From Mesorhizobium sp. (GTDB lineage: Bacteria > Pseudomonadota > Alphaproteobacteria > Rhizobiales > Rhizobiaceae): a stretch of DNA of 64,000 nt. The stretch spans positions 3,554,001 to 3,618,000 of the forward strand of contig NZ_JAMLIG010000001.1 in the NCBI RefSeq assembly GCF_023954305.1, written 5' to 3'. The translations under genes were made by a program, and so were the position numbers. Below are positions 8,766 to 16,635 of this stretch, piece by piece; the first letter of the stretch is position 1, and each line of letters starts with the position of its first letter. The notes under the pieces were generated by a model. That model made no database searches. It saw nothing but the letters and a program-made list of their open reading frames with translations, and was not told the DNA's origin.

Positions 8766-8840
8766 ACTAGCATGGACGATAAAACAGCAGCATATTTCGT
8801 AAACCGCAAGGCATGATCTCTCGAACGAGGCGGGTGGGTC

Positions 8841-9140
8841 ATGCGCGTCTTCATCGAATGCGACGATCTCGTGGGGGTGCTTTCGCGAACGCTGGACCAG
8901 ACCCGGAGGATGGGGATCGAGGTCGGCGCCGTCATTGCCGACACCGGCAAGGCGAGCGCCGGTGTCGAACTCGTCGTTGTCGACCCGCCCCGAAGCGCGT
9001 CGCACACATTCGGGAAGAGAATCTCGCTCATCGAGGGTGTAAGCTCAGTCTCGATCGAAGATGAGCCCGATCCGCATCTTCGGCGCCGCGGCCGCGTTGT
9101 CCTGCCGAAAACCGAATGCCGCACCGAACAGGAGGGATAG
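8841..9140 (+). CDS. Small ACT-like domain protein preceding bkdA
   Basis: A 99-residue protein with an ACT-like beta-alpha-beta pattern. 'MRVFIECDDLVGVLSRTLDQTRRMG' and a later 'FGKRISLIEGVSSVSIED' resemble regulatory small subunits such as IlvM/IlvN, which bind branched-chain amino acids. It ends one base before the E1-alpha start, so it is probably the first cistron of the bkd operon. The upstream sequence has only a weak GGGTGGG ribosome site. I do not recognise a named family with confidence. A role as a branched-chain amino acid sensor for the complex is inference from fold and position. It could also be a translated leader. Confidence 0.6.
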   Translation: MRVFIECDDLVGVLSRTLDQTRRMGIEVGAVIADTGKASAGVELVVVDPPRSASHTFGKRISLIEGVSSVSIEDEPDPHLRRRGRVVLPKTECRTEQEG

Positions 9141-9141
9141 A

Positions 9142-10374
9142 ATGCAGACCTTCGGACCCCTTTCCCTGCATGTCCCGGAACCGGAGGTCAGGCCCGGCGA
9201 CACGCCCGATTTTTCGAGCGTGAAGATACCGAAGGCCGGATCCGTTCCCCGTCCCGACATCGACGCGGATCCGCGCGACATACGCGACCTCGCCTATTCG
9301 ATCATCCGCGTCCTCAACCGCGAGGGCGAGGCCGTCGGTCCCTGGGCCGGCTCGCTTTCACCCGACGAATTGATGGCCGGCCTTCGCCACATGATGACGC
9401 TGCGCGCCTTCGACGCGCGCATGGTGACGGCGCAGCGCCAGGGTAAGACGTCGTTCTACATGCAGCATATGGGCGAGGAGGCGGTGTCCTGCGCCTTCCG
9501 CCGCGCCATGGAGCCGGGGGACATGAACTTCCCGACCTATCGCCAGGCGGGTCTCCTGATTGCGGACGACTATCCGATGGTCGACATGATGAACCAGATC
9601 TTCTCCAACGAGGCCGATCCGATCAAGGGTCGCCAGTTGCCGGTGATGTATTCGTCCAAGGAGCATGGCTTCTTCTCGATCTCCGGCAATCTCGGCACGC
9701 AGTTCATCCAGGCCGTCGGCTGGGCGATGGCCTCTGCCATCAGCCGCGACACCAGGATCGCGGCGGGCTGGATCGGCGACGGCTCGACCGCCGAGAGCGA
9801 CTTCCACGCGGCACTCGTCTTCGCCTCGACCTACCGGGCGCCGGTCGTTCTCAACATCGTCAACAACCAGTGGGCGATCTCGACCTTCCAGGGCATCGCG
9901 CGCGGCGGGTCAGGAACCTTTGCCGCGCGCGGTCTCGGATTCGGCATTCCGGCGCTGCGCGTCGACGGCAACGACTATCTCGCGGTGCATGCGGTGGCCA
10001 AATGGGCGGTGGAGCGGGCGCGCCGCGGGCTCGGGCCGACGCTGGTCGAGCATGTCACCTACCGGGTCGGCGCGCATTCGACCTCCGACGATCCCTCCGC
10101 CTACCGGCCGAAGACGGAATCCGACGCCTGGCCGCTCGGCGATCCGATTCTGAGGCTGAAGAACCATCTGATCCGCCTGGGCACCTGGTCGGTCGAGCGG
10201 CACAAGCAGATCGAGGCGGAGATCCTGGACACGGTGATCGCGGCCCAGAAACAGGCCGAGAAGCACGGCACCCTGCACGCGGGCGGCAAGCCGTCCGTGC
10301 GCGACATGTTCGAGGGCGTCTATGCCGAGATGCCGCCGCATCTGAGGCGCCAGCGCCAGAAGGCGGGGGTCTGA
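9142..10374 (+). CDS. bkdA1: Branched-chain 2-oxoacid dehydrogenase E1 component, alpha subunit
   Basis: A 410-residue thiamine-diphosphate-dependent E1 alpha subunit. The ThDP/magnesium motif is GDGSTAESDFH followed by VNNQWAIS (about residues 213-250), and 'FPTYRQAGLLI' is typical of 2-oxoisovalerate dehydrogenase rather than pyruvate dehydrogenase. I chose the ATG at 9142 with GGAGGG eight nt upstream, not the longer reading from 9061 which overlaps the small ACT-like gene. With E1-beta, E2 and E3 downstream it should oxidise the keto acids of valine, leucine and isoleucine to acyl-CoA in the cytoplasm. The ortholog is clear. Confidence 0.95.
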   Translation: MQTFGPLSLHVPEPEVRPGDTPDFSSVKIPKAGSVPRPDIDADPRDIRDLAYSIIRVLNREGEAVGPWAGSLSPDELMAGLRHMMTLRAFDARMVTAQRQGKTSFYMQHMGEEAVSCAFRRAMEPGDMNFPTYRQAGLLIADDYPMVDMMNQIFSNEADPIKGRQLPVMYSSKEHGFFSISGNLGTQFIQAVGWAMASAISRDTRIAAGWIGDGSTAESDFHAALVFASTYRAPVVLNIVNNQWAISTFQGIARGGSGTFAARGLGFGIPALRVDGNDYLAVHAVAKWAVERARRGLGPTLVEHVTYRVGAHSTSDDPSAYRPKTESDAWPLGDPILRLKNHLIRLGTWSVERHKQIEAEILDTVIAAQKQAEKHGTLHAGGKPSVRDMFEGVYAEMPPHLRRQRQKAGV

Positions 10375-10377
10375 GCG

Positions 10378-11391
10378 ATGCCGCGCATGACGATGATCGA
10401 GGCGATACGCTCGGCGATGGACGTGTCGATGGGGCGCGACGAGAAGGTCGTCGTGTTCGGCGAGGACGTCGGCTATTTCGGCGGCGTGTTCCGCTGCACG
10501 GCTGGGCTGCAGCAGAAATACGGAACGTCGCGCTGCTTCGACACGCCGATCTCGGAGCTGGGCATCGTGGGTGCGGCCATCGGCATGGCCGCCTACGGGC
10601 TCAAGCCCTGCGTGGAAGTGCAGTTCGCCGACTACGTCTATCCGGCCTACGACCAGATCGTCTCGGAAGCGGCGCGCCTGCGCTACCGCTCGGCGGGGCA
10701 GTTTACCTGCCCGATCGTCATCCGCATGCCGACCGGCGGCGGCATCTTCGGGGGGCAGACGCACAGCCAGAGCCCCGAGGCGCTGTTCACGCATGTCTCC
10801 GGGCTGAAGGTCGTGGTGCCGTCAAATCCGGCCGATGCCAAGGGCCTGCTGATCGCGGCGATCGAGGACCCGGATCCGGTGATCTTCCTGGAGCCGAAGC
10901 GGCTCTACAACGGCCCCTTCGACGGCCATCACGACCGGCCGATCATGGCCTGGTCGAAACATGAGCTGAGCGAGGTGCCGGACGGCCACTACTCCGTGCC
11001 GCTCGGCAAGGCGGCGGTTCGCCGCGAGGGCGGCGCGGTGACGGTGCTCGCCTACGGGACCATGGTCTATGTCGCGCAGGCGGCGGCCGAGGAGACGGGC
11101 GTCGACGCCGAGATCATCGATCTCAGGACGCTCCTGCCGCTCGACCTCGACGCCGTCGTCGCGTCGGTGAAGAAGACGGGGCGCTGCGTCATCGTGCATG
11201 AGGCGACGCTGACCTCAGGCTTCGGCGCGGAACTCGCGGCGCTGGTGCAGGAGCACTGCTTCTACCATCTCGAGGCGCCGATCCAGCGGGTGACGGGATG
11301 GGATACGCCCTATCCGCACGCGCAGGAATGGGACTACTTCCCCGGTCCGAAACGTGTCGGCGAAGCGCTCGTCGCCGCGATGGAGGCATGA
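10378..11391 (+). CDS. bkdA2: Branched-chain 2-oxoacid dehydrogenase E1 component, beta subunit
   Basis: A 337-residue transketolase-type beta subunit that completes the E1 heterotetramer. 'VFGEDVGYFGGVFRCTAGL' at 26-44, 'ISELGIVGAAIGMA' at 60-73 and the C-terminal 'TGWDTPYPHAQEWDYFP' are standard for the branched-chain type. It starts 3 nt after the E1-alpha stop, and its own stop overlaps an ATG at 11388, so the genes form a tight operon. Nothing unusual is seen. Confidence 0.95.
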   Translation: MPRMTMIEAIRSAMDVSMGRDEKVVVFGEDVGYFGGVFRCTAGLQQKYGTSRCFDTPISELGIVGAAIGMAAYGLKPCVEVQFADYVYPAYDQIVSEAARLRYRSAGQFTCPIVIRMPTGGGIFGGQTHSQSPEALFTHVSGLKVVVPSNPADAKGLLIAAIEDPDPVIFLEPKRLYNGPFDGHHDRPIMAWSKHELSEVPDGHYSVPLGKAAVRREGGAVTVLAYGTMVYVAQAAAEETGVDAEIIDLRTLLPLDLDAVVASVKKTGRCVIVHEATLTSGFGAELAALVQEHCFYHLEAPIQRVTGWDTPYPHAQEWDYFPGPKRVGEALVAAMEA

Positions 11392-11393
11392 CC

Positions 11394-12734
11394 ATGGCCG
11401 AACATGTCATCAAGCTGCCGGACGTGGGCGAGGGGATCGCCGAGGCCGAGCTGGTCGAATGGAGCGTCAAGGTCGGCGACATCGTGCGCGAGGACGCGGT
11501 GCTTGGCGCGGTGATGACCGACAAGGCGACCGTCGAGATCCCGTCGCCGGTGGAGGGCAGGGTCACGTGGCTCGGCGCCGAGATCGGCGACACGGTGGCG
11601 ATCGGCTCGCCGATCGTGAAGATCGACGTGGCGGGGGACGGGACGCAGTCTGCTCGAGTCGGCGACAGCGGAAGGGATACCCCCACCCCTGACCCCTCCC
11701 CACAAGGGGGAGGGGAACGTGGTTCCTTGCCAACGGCTGAGATCCCGGCGCAGATGTCGCCGAAGCAGGCAGGTTTAGGGTCTCCCTCCCCCTTGTGGGG
11801 AGGGGTCAGGGGTGGGGGTGCTGGTTCCACGACCCCGCCCCACGGTGCGCCTCGCCCGGAGGGCGAGAAGCCGCTGGCCTCGCCGGCCGTGCGGCTGCGC
11901 GCGAAGGAGGCCGGAATAGATCTGCGGCAGGTCGTCGGCAGCGGTCCGGCCGGACGGATCACGCATGAGGACGTCGACGCGTTCGTCTCGCGCGGTCCGC
12001 AGGCGCCCGCCGGCGCCGGGCTGCTGCGCAGGGACGGCGTCGAAGAGGTGAAGGTGGTCGGCCTTCGCCGCAAGATCGCCGAGAAGATGGCGCTGGCGAA
12101 ATCGCGCATCGCCCATATCACCTATGTCGAGGAGATCGACGTCACCGCGGTCGAGGAATTGCGGGCGAAGCTGAACGGCGAGAAGAAGCCCGACCGGCCG
12201 AAGGTGACGCTGCTGCCCTTCCTTATGCGGGCGATGGTCAAGGCGCTCGGTGAGCAGCCCGCCATGAACGCGACGTTCGACGACGAGGCGGGGGTGATCA
12301 ACCGCCACGCCGCGATCCATATCGGCATCGCGACGCAGACGCCGTCAGGGCTGGTCGTGCCGGTGGTGCGGCACGCCGAGGCGCGCGACCTGTTCGACTG
12401 TGCGGCGGAAATGCTTCGCCTGGCGGAGGCGGCCCGGAACGGCACTGCGACGCGCGAGGAAATGGGCGGTTCGACCATCACCATCACGTCGCTCGGCGCG
12501 ATGGGCGGCGTGTCGACGACGCCCGTGGTGAACTATCCTGAGGTGGCGATCGTCGGCGTCAACAAGATGATGGTCCGCCCGGTCTGGGACGGGAGCCGGT
12601 TCGTTCCCCGCAAGATGATGAACCTGTCGTCCTCCTTCGACCATCGCGTCATCGACGGCTGGGACGCGGCGGTCTTCGTGCAGCGCTTGAAGACGCTGCT
12701 CGAGACGCCGGCGCTGATCTTCCTGGAGGGCTGA
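11394..12734 (+). CDS. bkdB: Branched-chain 2-oxoacid dehydrogenase E2, dihydrolipoyl acyltransferase, with repeat-derived linker
   Basis: A 446-residue E2. It has one N-terminal lipoyl domain (lipoyl lysine in 'VMTDKATVEIPSP', about residue 43), a long linker, a peripheral subunit-binding domain ('ASPAVRLRAKEAGIDL') and the catalytic domain ending with 'SSFDHRVIDGWDAAVF', which holds the active-site His and Asp. GGAGG at 11382-11386 favours the ATG at 11394 over 11388. The linker from about residue 96 to 142 is encoded by a palindromic repeat element (11679-11819) that stays in frame and reads as Pro/Gly-rich peptide. The repeat lies between domains, so catalysis should be unaffected. Confidence 0.95.
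   Translation: MAEHVIKLPDVGEGIAEAELVEWSVKVGDIVREDAVLGAVMTDKATVEIPSPVEGRVTWLGAEIGDTVAIGSPIVKIDVAGDGTQSARVGDSGRDTPTPDPSPQGGGERGSLPTAEIPAQMSPKQAGLGSPSPLWGGVRGGGAGSTTPPHGAPRPEGEKPLASPAVRLRAKEAGIDLRQVVGSGPAGRITHEDVDAFVSRGPQAPAGAGLLRRDGVEEVKVVGLRRKIAEKMALAKSRIAHITYVEEIDVTAVEELRAKLNGEKKPDRPKVTLLPFLMRAMVKALGEQPAMNATFDDEAGVINRHAAIHIGIATQTPSGLVVPVVRHAEARDLFDCAAEMLRLAEAARNGTATREEMGGSTITITSLGAMGGVSTTPVVNYPEVAIVGVNKMMVRPVWDGSRFVPRKMMNLSSSFDHRVIDGWDAAVFVQRLKTLLETPALIFLEG
11679..11819. repeat. Palindromic mosaic repeat, type A, inside bkdB
   Basis: Two inverted arms, CCCCACCCCTGACCCCTCCC (from 11681) and its near-complement ending near 11819, flank a core of about 65 bp. Each arm also holds its own short hairpin (CCCCTCCCCACAAGGGGGAGGGG type). 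The same arms occur at 39053-39194, and half an element occurs at 57635-57673. Such short dispersed palindromes are well known between genes in Rhizobiales. Here the element sits in an open reading frame without a stop and supplies about 47 residues of the E2 linker. Confidence 0.85.
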
Positions 12735-12735
12735 G

Positions 12736-14133
12736 ATGAAGGACATCGTCTGCAAGCTGCTCGTCATCGGCGCGGGACCGGGGGGATATGTCTGCGCGAT
12801 ACGCGCCGGCCAACTCGGCATCGACACGGTGATCGTCGAGAAAGCCAAAGCCGGCGGCACCTGCCTCAATATCGGCTGCATTCCGTCCAAGGCGCTGATC
12901 CACGCGGCGGACGAGTTCCTGAAGGCGAGGCACTTCGCCGGCGGGAGCGATCCACTCGGCATCACGCTTGCCTCGCCGGCGATCGACCTGAAGAAGACCG
13001 TCGCCTGGAAGGATCGCATCGTCGGCCGCCTGACGATGGGCGTGTCAGGCCTGTTGAAGAAGGCGGGTGTGAAGACGGTCCAGGGCACGGCGCGGTTCCG
13101 GGACGGCAAGACGGTGGCGGTCGAGACGGAGACCGGCGAGCAGATCATCCGGGCCGAGACGATCGTCATCGCCACCGGCTCGGCGCCCGTCGAACTGCCG
13201 TTCCTGCCCTTCGGCGGTCCGGTGATTTCGTCCACCGAGGCGCTGTCGCTGGCAGAGGTCCCGCGGAGCCTCGCCGTCGTCGGCGGCGGCTATATCGGCC
13301 TGGAGATGGGCACCGCCTTTGCCAAGCTCGGCAGCAAGGTGACCGTTATCGAGGCGACGCCGCGCATCCTGCCGTTGTGGGACGCGGAACTGACGCGGCC
13401 GGTGGTGAAGCGGCTCGAGGCGCTCGGCGTAACCGTTTTGACGGAAACTAAGGCCCGTGGCCTCGTCTCCGGCGCCGGAGCGCTTTTGATCGAGCGCGCC
13501 AACGGGACGGAGGAAAGGATCGAGGCGGAGAAGGTGCTGGTGACCGTCGGCCGACGCCCGGTGGTCGAGGACTGGGGCCTGGAGGAGATCGACCTCGACC
13601 GCGAAGGCCGCTTCCTCCGCATCGACGACCAGTGCCGGACCTCGATGCGCGGCATTTATGCGATCGGCGACGTGACCGGCGAGCCGATGCTGGCGCACCG
13701 GGCGATGGCGCAGGGCGAGATGGTGGCGGAGATCGTCGCCGGGAAGAGGCGGAGCTGGGACAGGCGCGCCATTCCCGCGGTCTGCTTCACCGATCCCGAA
13801 ATCGTCTCCGTCGGGCTCTTACCCGATGAGGCGCGAAAGTCCGGCCGCGAGATGAAGATCGGGCAGTTCCCCTTCACCGCCAACGGCCGCGCCATGACGC
13901 TTCAGGGCGACGACGGCTTCGTGCGGGTGGTCGCGAGGGCCGACGATCATGTCGTGCTCGGCATCCAGGCTGTCGGAACCGGGGTTTCGGAACTCTCAGC
14001 GGCGTTTTCGCTGGCGATCGAAATGGGCGCGCGGCTGGAGGATATTTCCGGCACGATCCATGCCCACCCGACGATGAGCGAGGGATTCGCGGAGGCGGCG
14101 CTCAAGGCGCTGGGCCACGCGCTTCACATCTGA
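12736..14133 (+). CDS. lpdA: Dihydrolipoyl dehydrogenase (E3) of the bkd complex
   Basis: A 465-residue FAD-dependent pyridine nucleotide-disulfide oxidoreductase that re-oxidises the E2 lipoamide and reduces NAD+. Visible are the FAD-binding GAGPGGY (12-18), the redox pair C43-x4-C48 in 'GGTCLNIGCIPSKALIH', the NAD-binding 'VVGGGYIGLEMG', and the C-terminal 'HAHPTMSEGFAEAAL' whose His is the catalytic base. GGAGGG precedes the ATG, one nt after the E2 stop. It completes the bkd operon. The 3' end converges with the truncated haemoglobin gene with only 3 nt between them. Confidence 0.96.
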   Translation: MKDIVCKLLVIGAGPGGYVCAIRAGQLGIDTVIVEKAKAGGTCLNIGCIPSKALIHAADEFLKARHFAGGSDPLGITLASPAIDLKKTVAWKDRIVGRLTMGVSGLLKKAGVKTVQGTARFRDGKTVAVETETGEQIIRAETIVIATGSAPVELPFLPFGGPVISSTEALSLAEVPRSLAVVGGGYIGLEMGTAFAKLGSKVTVIEATPRILPLWDAELTRPVVKRLEALGVTVLTETKARGLVSGAGALLIERANGTEERIEAEKVLVTVGRRPVVEDWGLEEIDLDREGRFLRIDDQCRTSMRGIYAIGDVTGEPMLAHRAMAQGEMVAEIVAGKRRSWDRRAIPAVCFTDPEIVSVGLLPDEARKSGREMKIGQFPFTANGRAMTLQGDDGFVRVVARADDHVVLGIQAVGTGVSELSAAFSLAIEMGARLEDISGTIHAHPTMSEGFAEAALKALGHALHI

Positions 14134-14136
14134 GCA

Positions 14137-14568
14137 TTATCCGGCAGACGAACGTTCAAGCTTGAAGAACATCGCCAGCTTGAGGCTGCGCGCGATCCGT
14201 TCGGCGCGGTCGACGAAGATTTCGGCGACGCCGGGCGGGCAGCGCGCCTCGGCGGTTTCGCGAAACAGGCCGAGCCATATGTCGAAGTCAGACTCCACGA
14301 CCTGCTTGAGGCGGACATGGGCGGGAACCGGACGGCCGCTGTAGGCGCCGTTCTTCAAGATCACCGAGCACCAGAAGTCCGTCATCTTCTCCAGATGCGG
14401 GTTCCAGTCGCCCTGGATTTCGGCTGCGAAAATCGGGCCGAGCCGGGCGTCGGCGCGGACGCGGCCGTAGAAATCCCTGACGAGCCCGCCGATGAATGCG
14501 CGGTCGACGTCGGGATGGACGAGAGCTCGCTCTTCGGGAGCTGGAACCGGAGTCGGGCGGGGGAACAT
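14137..14568 (-). CDS. Group III truncated haemoglobin
   Basis: A 143-residue globin of the truncated haemoglobin group III family. The distal and proximal regions are recognisable: 'YGRVRADARLGPIF' (34-47), 'HLEKMTDFWCSVIL' (58-71), and 'HVRLKQVVESDFDIWLGLF' (84-102), where the proximal haem His is H84. I chose the ATG at 14568 (AGGA just upstream). The longer reading to 14949 is low-complexity antisense of the neighbouring gene. Group III proteins are linked to NO or microaerobic metabolism. That fits its position beside denitrification genes and an Fnr-type box in its divergent upstream region. A detoxifying dioxygenase role is inferred. Confidence 0.85.
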   Translation of the reverse strand: MFPRPTPVPAPEERALVHPDVDRAFIGGLVRDFYGRVRADARLGPIFAAEIQGDWNPHLEKMTDFWCSVILKNGAYSGRPVPAHVRLKQVVESDFDIWLGLFRETAEARCPPGVAEIFVDRAERIARSLKLAMFFKLERSSAG

Positions 14569-14667
14569 GGTCCTGAAGTAGTAGCCTGGATGTCGATTGA
14601 TAAGCCCGCAGCCCTCATTCGACGGCGAACCGATTGTCGCACAGGTCATAAAAAGACGCTCGGCTCT

Positions 14668-14681
14668 TTGATCCAGAACAA
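14668..14681. promoter_or_regulatory. Fnr/Dnr-type box (TTGAT-N4-AACAA)
   Basis: TTGATCCAGAACAA matches the Crp/Fnr-family consensus TTGAT-N4-ATCAA at 9 of 10 defined bases. It lies 50 bp before the DUF1858 gene and 100 bp before the divergent truncated haemoglobin gene, so one bound dimer could activate both. The Crp/Fnr regulator at 15286-15987 is the obvious candidate to bind it. Confidence 0.65.
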
Positions 14682-14730
14682 CGTTCGACCCGCGTCGAAG
14701 GTTTTTTATATCAACTCGCGGAGCCAGACG

Positions 14731-15009
14731 ATGAAGCCGATCAGAATCGATCCCGACATGACCGTCGACGAAATCATGCGTCGCTGGCCGTCGACTATCG
14801 GCGTCGCGATCCGGCACGGAATGCTCTGCGTGGGTTGCCCGATCGGCATTTTTCACACCGTCACCGATGCGTGCGCCGCGCACGGACTGGACGAGGATGC
14901 GTTCTGCGCCGAACTGCTGGACGCGATGCGGCGCGATACTGAGGCACATTCACCGTCGGCGTTCGTTCGCGGGCGCGCGCTGACAGACGAACTTGGGACA
15001 GGAGTGTAG
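14731..15009 (+). CDS. DUF1858 (hybrid cluster-associated redox disulfide) domain protein
   Basis: A 92-residue protein with the DUF1858 fold. The characteristic 'GMLCVGCPIGIFHTVTDACAAHGLD' is spread over residues 30-54, and its C-x-x-C pair (C33, C36) is the presumed redox or metal-binding site. GGAG precedes the ATG at 14731. Such proteins are often beside nitrate/nitrite respiration genes and hybrid cluster proteins. It is followed after 3 nt by a DUF6455 gene and preceded by an Fnr-type box. The molecular function is unknown. Confidence 0.85.
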   Translation: MKPIRIDPDMTVDEIMRRWPSTIGVAIRHGMLCVGCPIGIFHTVTDACAAHGLDEDAFCAELLDAMRRDTEAHSPSAFVRGRALTDELGTGV

Positions 15010-15012
15010 AAC

Positions 15013-15279
15013 ATGCGACTGCTGGATAGACTCGGAGCGAGACTGGATCAGTCCGTCACGATCATGGACAAGGCGGGCATGCAGCTCGGCTGCGGGGAAC
15101 TGTCTCTGGAGCACGAGATCCGCAGCACGATATGGCGCTGCCTGACCTGCCGGCACGGGGAGGAATGCCGGCAATGGATTGCCGCCGACAGGGCGGGAAT
15201 TCCGGGTTTTTGCCCGAACAAGGCCATCTACCAGCGGGCCGAGGCGACGCGGACGGGCGATCCGCAACTCGCGTACTGA
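15013..15279 (+). CDS. DUF6455-like small cysteine-rich protein
   Basis: An 88-residue protein with four cysteines in two groups, 'WRCLTCRHGEECRQW' (C43, C46, C52) and 'GFCPN' (C67), a pattern like the DUF6455 family found with denitrification genes in alphaproteobacteria. These cysteines suggest metal or iron-sulfur binding. It starts 3 nt after the DUF1858 stop, so the two are co-transcribed. It converges on the Crp/Fnr gene 6 nt away. Function unknown; the reading frame is well supported by operon spacing. Confidence 0.75.
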   Translation: MRLLDRLGARLDQSVTIMDKAGMQLGCGELSLEHEIRSTIWRCLTCRHGEECRQWIAADRAGIPGFCPNKAIYQRAEATRTGDPQLAY

Positions 15280-15285
15280 GCGGGT

Positions 15286-15987
15286 TCACTTCCGTCGTCG
15301 GTTCTCCGCCACCAGCATCAGCGTATGCGGGTCGGTGACGGTGACCTTTTGCCGTCCGCTCTTGACGATGCCTTCGTCTTCCCAGGCGCTGAGCAGACGG
15401 CTGACGGTATGGAGGGTCGTGCCGGTCATTTCGGCGATGTCCTGGCGCGTGATCGGGAAATCGATTTCGATGCCCTCGGGCGTCTTGCGACCGGACTGGC
15501 TGACGAGCCGCAACACCGCGCTCGCGATTCTCTGCTCGACCTGCTGCGTCGACATTTCGATGACTCGCGACTGAGTCTCCTGAAGGCGTGTGCCGATCGT
15601 CTGGTAGGCGGCGGCGCCGAAGGCGGGAACGCGTGACTGGAGATCCGGCCAGGCGCTGTTCGGCCAGGACAGGATCACGCAGTCGACGGCGGCAACCGCG
15701 CTCGCCGGATAGGTCGTGCGTCCCATGGCGACCGCGATGCCGAACAATTCACCCTCGTTGATATAACGGGCGATCACCTGGTCCCCGCCGGGCGTCGTCC
15801 TGACGACGCGAATGTGACCGGACAGGAGGAGGAAGAAGGAGGTCGCTTCCCCGTCCTGCGAGAAGATCTCGGCATCCTTCGGAAAGCGGGCGGAGCGGGC
15901 CGCGGCAAGGATATGGTCGAGCGACTCGGGCGGCAATCCGGCAAAGCCGGGCAGGCCTGCGATCAGGGACCGGTCGAGGGTCGGCAT
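15286..15987 (-). CDS. Crp/Fnr-family transcriptional regulator (Dnr/NnrR-like)
   Basis: A 233-residue regulator with an N-terminal cyclic-nucleotide-binding-like beta barrel (about 20-130), a dimer helix, and a C-terminal winged helix ('ITRQDIAEMTGTTLHTVSRLL', about 178-198). There is no N-terminal cysteine cluster, so it is not an oxygen-sensing 4Fe-4S Fnr. It fits the Dnr/NnrR-type group that answers to NO, probably through haem. Recognition-helix residues E-x-x-T-V-S-R resemble regulators that bind TTG-N8-CAA sites. Such sites lie before this gene, pseudoazurin, nirK and the DUF1858 gene. The NO-sensing role is inferred. Confidence 0.88.
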   Translation of the reverse strand: MPTLDRSLIAGLPGFAGLPPESLDHILAAARSARFPKDAEIFSQDGEATSFFLLLSGHIRVVRTTPGGDQVIARYINEGELFGIAVAMGRTTYPASAVAAVDCVILSWPNSAWPDLQSRVPAFGAAAYQTIGTRLQETQSRVIEMSTQQVEQRIASAVLRLVSQSGRKTPEGIEIDFPITRQDIAEMTGTTLHTVSRLLSAWEDEGIVKSGRQKVTVTDPHTLMLVAENRRRK

Positions 15988-16036
15988 CGGCTTCAGTCCT
16001 TCACTCGGGCGTGCTCGCCACCTTTCTACCCGGAGT

Positions 16037-16050
16037 TTGCTTCAGCGCAA
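16037..16050. promoter_or_regulatory. Dnr/NnrR-type box (TTGCT-N4-CGCAA)
   Basis: TTGCTTCAGCGCAA, part of the dyad TTTGC-N6-GCAAA, matches the TTG-N8-CAA pattern of Dnr/NnrR regulators. It lies 50 bp from the divergent Crp/Fnr gene start and 74 bp upstream of pseudoazurin, so it could serve autoregulation and activation of the copper protein. Confidence 0.7.
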
Positions 16051-16123
16051 ATACGGCGGCGCCGCCAGCGCCTATACGCACACCAACGGCCAACCGGCCG
16101 CAGGCAAGAAAAGAGGCAAAGAC

Positions 16124-16567
16124 ATGAACAGAATCATCGCAGCGCTGGCTCTCGGAGCGGCTTTCGTCTTCACCGGCGCGGCGGGTGCCGCCGAGTTCGA
16201 GGTCAAGATGCTGAACAAGGGCGCCAAGGGGGTGATGGTGTTCGAGCCGGACCTGATTGTCGCGGCCCCCGGCGACACCATCCGCTTCGTGCCGACGGAC
16301 AAGGGGCACAATGTCGAGACCATCAAAGGCATGTTCCCGGACGGCGCAGAGGCCTTCAAGAGCAAGTTCAACGAGGAATTCTCGGTGACGCTCGACAAGG
16401 AAGGCGTCTACGGCGTGAAGTGCGCTCCGCACTACGCAATGGGCATGGTGGCGCTGATCCGTGTCGGCGAGGCGACAAATCTCGATCAGGCGAGCGCCGT
16501 GAAGCAGTCGGGCAAGGCCAAGGCGGCCTTCCAGGACCTGTTCACCCAGGTCGTCGCCGCAAAGTAG
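16124..16567 (+). CDS. Pseudoazurin, periplasmic blue copper electron carrier
   Basis: A 147-residue cupredoxin with an N-terminal signal peptide (hydrophobic to about residue 22, cleavage after GAAGA). The type 1 copper ligands are His62 ('GHNVE'), Cys100, His103 and Met108 in 'KCAPHYAMGM'. AGAGG precedes the ATG. Pseudoazurins pass electrons to copper nitrite reductase, and nirK is coded 7 kb away in the same island. A Dnr/NnrR box lies upstream. A GC hairpin follows the stop. Confidence 0.95.
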   Translation: MNRIIAALALGAAFVFTGAAGAAEFEVKMLNKGAKGVMVFEPDLIVAAPGDTIRFVPTDKGHNVETIKGMFPDGAEAFKSKFNEEFSVTLDKEGVYGVKCAPHYAMGMVALIRVGEATNLDQASAVKQSGKAKAAFQDLFTQVVAAK

Positions 16568-16583
16568 GCAGCCGAACCGAGGT

Positions 16584-16604
16584 CCCGCCGCCTGGCGCGG
16601 CGGG
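16584..16604. terminator. GC-rich hairpin between pseudoazurin and napC
   Basis: CCCGCCGC, a 5-nt loop and GCGGCGGG form an 8-bp perfect stem 17 nt after the pseudoazurin stop and 32 nt from the end of the convergent napC. There is no clear T-run, so it may be an inefficient or bidirectional terminator or an mRNA-stabilising hairpin. Confidence 0.55.
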
Positions 16605-16635
16605 GCGTCTGGTCGATTGCATCGCTCGATAGAGA

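Noticed and set aside
9061..9141. Longer start for the E1 alpha subunit
   Set aside because: It overlaps the small ACT-like gene; the ATG at 9142 has a GGAGGG site at the right distance.
14569..14949. N-terminal extension of the truncated haemoglobin
   Set aside because: The extra 127 codons run antisense over the DUF1858 gene and the Fnr box and have no globin content.
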